DNA from: Selaginella tamariscina
Taxonomy: Eukaryota; Streptophyta; Lycopodiopsida; Selaginellales; Selaginellaceae
Direction: 5' to 3'
Assembly: GCA_003024785.1 (NCBI GenBank)
Contig: PUQB01000020.1
Location: forward strand, 434,001 to 498,000
Length of the DNA stretch: 64,000 bases
In this document: positions 62,510 through 64,000 of the stretch, in pieces
Position numbering within the stretch: the first letter of the stretch is position 1
Layout: each line of letters begins with the position of its first letter
The notes under the pieces: model-generated
What the model was told of the DNA's origin: nothing
What the model saw: only the letters and a program-made list of their open reading frames with translations
Database searches by the model: none
Translations under genes and position numbers: made by a program

Positions 62510-62818
62510 CACACATACGTACACAGATAGTAAAATGTATATAGTATAATATGTGTATATTAATTTGTTGATTAATTAGGTGTCAGAAGGAGAGAGGTGA
62601 AGGAGCTTTGGAATGCCAGAAATACGCGAGATACTACCGTTCCTTGTGTCCAATGGAATGGGTAAGGATGTGATCTAGCATCGTATAATACTTGTGTATG
62701 TGTATATGTATATAAACATCGTATAATGCATACTGATAATGTTGCATTGTATAATATGTTTTAGACTGAGAGATGGGATGAGCAGCGAGCAGAAGGAACA
62801 TTTTCAGGGCCATATTAG
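61972..62818 (+). CDS. COX6B: Cytochrome c oxidase subunit 6b
   Basis: This is a nuclear-encoded subunit on the intermembrane-space face of mitochondrial complex IV, where it helps stabilise the dimer. Five exons (61972-62022, 62105-62149, 62354-62445, 62580-62661, 62765-62818) give 107 aa. The short acidic N-terminal extension (MGKLAYADAAIDKSKSQGND) precedes the conserved core IKTAPFDIRFPTTNQTKHCY. Two cysteine pairs of the CHCH fold follow: HCYTRYLEFHKCQKERGEG and LECQKYARYYRSLCPMEW. These fit a Mia40/Erv1 import substrate. It ends WDEQRAEGTFSGPY. All junctions are GT-AG and in frame. The intron after exon 3 contains a (TA)n run at 62461-62505. Confidence 0.95.
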
Positions 62819-62939
62819 CCATCCGATTGGGATTAGGTTTGGTTACCAAACCACATATAAAAATGAAACATAGGCATTAAAATATGTCTTCCAAAAATAA
62901 AATAAATTTAAAATACATTTATTTATTTATAGGGGCAGT

Positions 62940-63200
62940 AAATTTTATTTGAAAAGGGAATATTTACCTTTTAAAGAAAATATATTAGGGCAGAGGTAAT
63001 CTTTACTATTAGGGCAGAGGCACTCTTTACCATTTAAAGGAAAATATATATATTAGGGCAGAGGCAATCTTTACCATTTAAAAAAATATATTAGGGCAGA
63101 GGCAATCTTTACCTTTTAAAGGAAAATATATTAGGGCATAGGCAATCTTTACCATTTAAAGGAAAATATATTAGGGCAGAGGCAAGCTTTACATTTAAGT
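62940..63200. repeat. Minisatellite with a unit of about 50 bp
   Basis: The unit ATATATTAGGGCAGAGGCAA followed by TCTTTACCATTTAAAGGAAA occurs about six times head to tail, with small length changes (one short copy near 63010). It lies between COX6b and the HAD phosphatase, ending 40-50 bp before the latter's start. Confidence 0.85.
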
Positions 63201-63239
63201 ATTAGCTTTACCCTTAAAAAATAGGGTATTAGGTATTGT

Positions 63240-64000
63240 ATGGAAACAATGGATGTGTTCATCGACTTAGACGATACTTTAGTAGAATTCGATTCTAAGG
63301 GGAAGTACGTTGTATGTGGAGACAATTATTCACTTGCCCACGGCGGAAAGGAGTTCTTATTAGCACTCTACAGTATACCACGTCTTAGAGTAAGCATATT
63401 CAGTGCTGGTACACACCTAAGGAACGAACAGCTTGTGGAGCAGATTTTCGCAGATGTATTCCCTTACAAATGCCCTGAATATCATCTGTATAGTTACGAA
63501 GACACAGTGCCTGGTTTGTACGGCGGCCGGAACGTCCGTAAGAAGCAGCTGCAGGGACTAAAAGGGAAAGAGGACATAGATATTCAACAGACGGTGATCC
63601 TGGACGATAACTCCGGGAACTGTGCAGCACCTGGTGAAGAGCAAAATTTCCTGCAGGTTATATCGTGTCCAGACGGGTTGGTAAATGACGACATAGAGGA
63701 GCAGAATTGGAAACACATATGGTCGAACAGACTCATACGTGCATTGGGAATGCTATTTCTTTCGATATACGTTTCCGAGCAGCAAGGGTGTACACTTGTG
63801 GAATCCTTGACGGCCATACAATGGTCAAATGGTTGTTATCGACATGCCTCAACACATCAAATTGCAGTATACAAACTAGGCCTTGCAAAGATGAAAAAGT
63901 TTAACCCAGAGATCAGGTTTAGGAGGGGCAAGTGGCTACCATGGTCGACAATGCCAGTAAGAAGATTAACCCAAACGAACAATTTTGAAAAGAAACAGGT
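63240..64000 (+). CDS. NIF/FCP1-like HAD phosphatase, partial (runs off the window)
   Basis: An uninterrupted frame of at least 253 codons starts METMDVFIDLDDTLVEFD (the Met at 63249 is equally possible) and is open at the window end. HAD motif I is DLDDT at residues 9-13, with both catalytic aspartates. Motif II is IFSAG at 53-57. Motif III is ILDDNSGN at 120-127. SAGTHLRNEQLVEQIF resembles the NIF/small-CTD-phosphatase group, which dephosphorylates serine in proteins such as the RNA polymerase II tail. It is intronless as far as seen, unlike most genes here, and the region after the fold (from about residue 150) is unfamiliar. The substrate is unknown. Confidence 0.7.
   Translation, partial: METMDVFIDLDDTLVEFDSKGKYVVCGDNYSLAHGGKEFLLALYSIPRLRVSIFSAGTHLRNEQLVEQIFADVFPYKCPEYHLYSYEDTVPGLYGGRNVRKKQLQGLKGKEDIDIQQTVILDDNSGNCAAPGEEQNFLQVISCPDGLVNDDIEEQNWKHIWSNRLIRALGMLFLSIYVSEQQGCTLVESLTAIQWSNGCYRHASTHQIAVYKLGLAKMKKFNPEIRFRRGKWLPWSTMPVRRLTQTNNFEKKQ

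Overview
The window is nuclear DNA of a land plant. Genes have many short GT-AG introns and plant-typical products. Intergenic DNA is AT-rich and full of (CA)n, (GA)n and (TA)n microsatellites, with decayed Ty3/gypsy retrotransposons. Two features hint at a seedless plant (lycophyte- or fern-like) rather than a flowering plant: intron-rich PLS-type pentatricopeptide (PPR) genes, and an eIF4G that keeps a C-terminal third HEAT (W2) domain. The lineage is inference; no species can be named from the sequence alone.

Layout. 0-2.5 kb: minus-strand gypsy pol remnant split by an inserted LTR. 3.5-10.2 kb: a tight minus-strand cluster of ribosomal protein P2, a COR27-like clock/cold gene, urease accessory protein UreG and an intact six-exon PPR gene. 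11.7-22.3 kb: a large plus-strand eIF4G gene with MIF4G, MA3 and W2 domains. 23.2-24.6 kb: a broken PPR gene. 26.9-28.3 kb: a GRAS regulator resembling NSP2. 28.8-32.2 kb: minus-strand quiescin sulfhydryl oxidase. 33.1 kb: a miR171-like hairpin. 35.5 kb: a small secreted cysteine-rich protein. 36.1-39.6 kb: minus-strand LRR receptor kinase (PSKR/PSY1R/EMS1 type), with a palindrome-ended MITE-like element upstream. 40-50.7 kb: almost gene-free AT-rich DNA with a perfect 81-bp coding-like tandem duplication. 50.7-57.4 kb: gypsy chromovirus remnant with a second copy of the 5'-end LTR family nested in it. 58.6-61.2 kb: phosphoethanolamine N-methyltransferase with a 25-codon upstream ORF. 62.0-62.8 kb: cytochrome c oxidase subunit 6b. 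63.2 kb to the end: start of a NIF/FCP1-like HAD phosphatase.

Quality note. eIF4G, NSP2-like, QSOX, the receptor kinase and the second PPR carry single-base frame slips, several of them at short homopolymers, with recognisable protein on both sides and hardly any substitution-type stops. P2, COR27-like, UreG, the first PPR, PEAMT, COX6b and the HAD gene read cleanly. Most breaks may be residual long-read assembly errors rather than gene death.

Functional themes. The genes are mostly independent housekeeping and regulatory loci. The most suggestive pairing is an NSP2-like GRAS gene about 5 kb from a miR171-like hairpin, because one branch of the miR171 family (miR171h) controls NSP2 in symbiotic plants. 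The clearest domain novelty is the W2 domain on a plant eIF4G.
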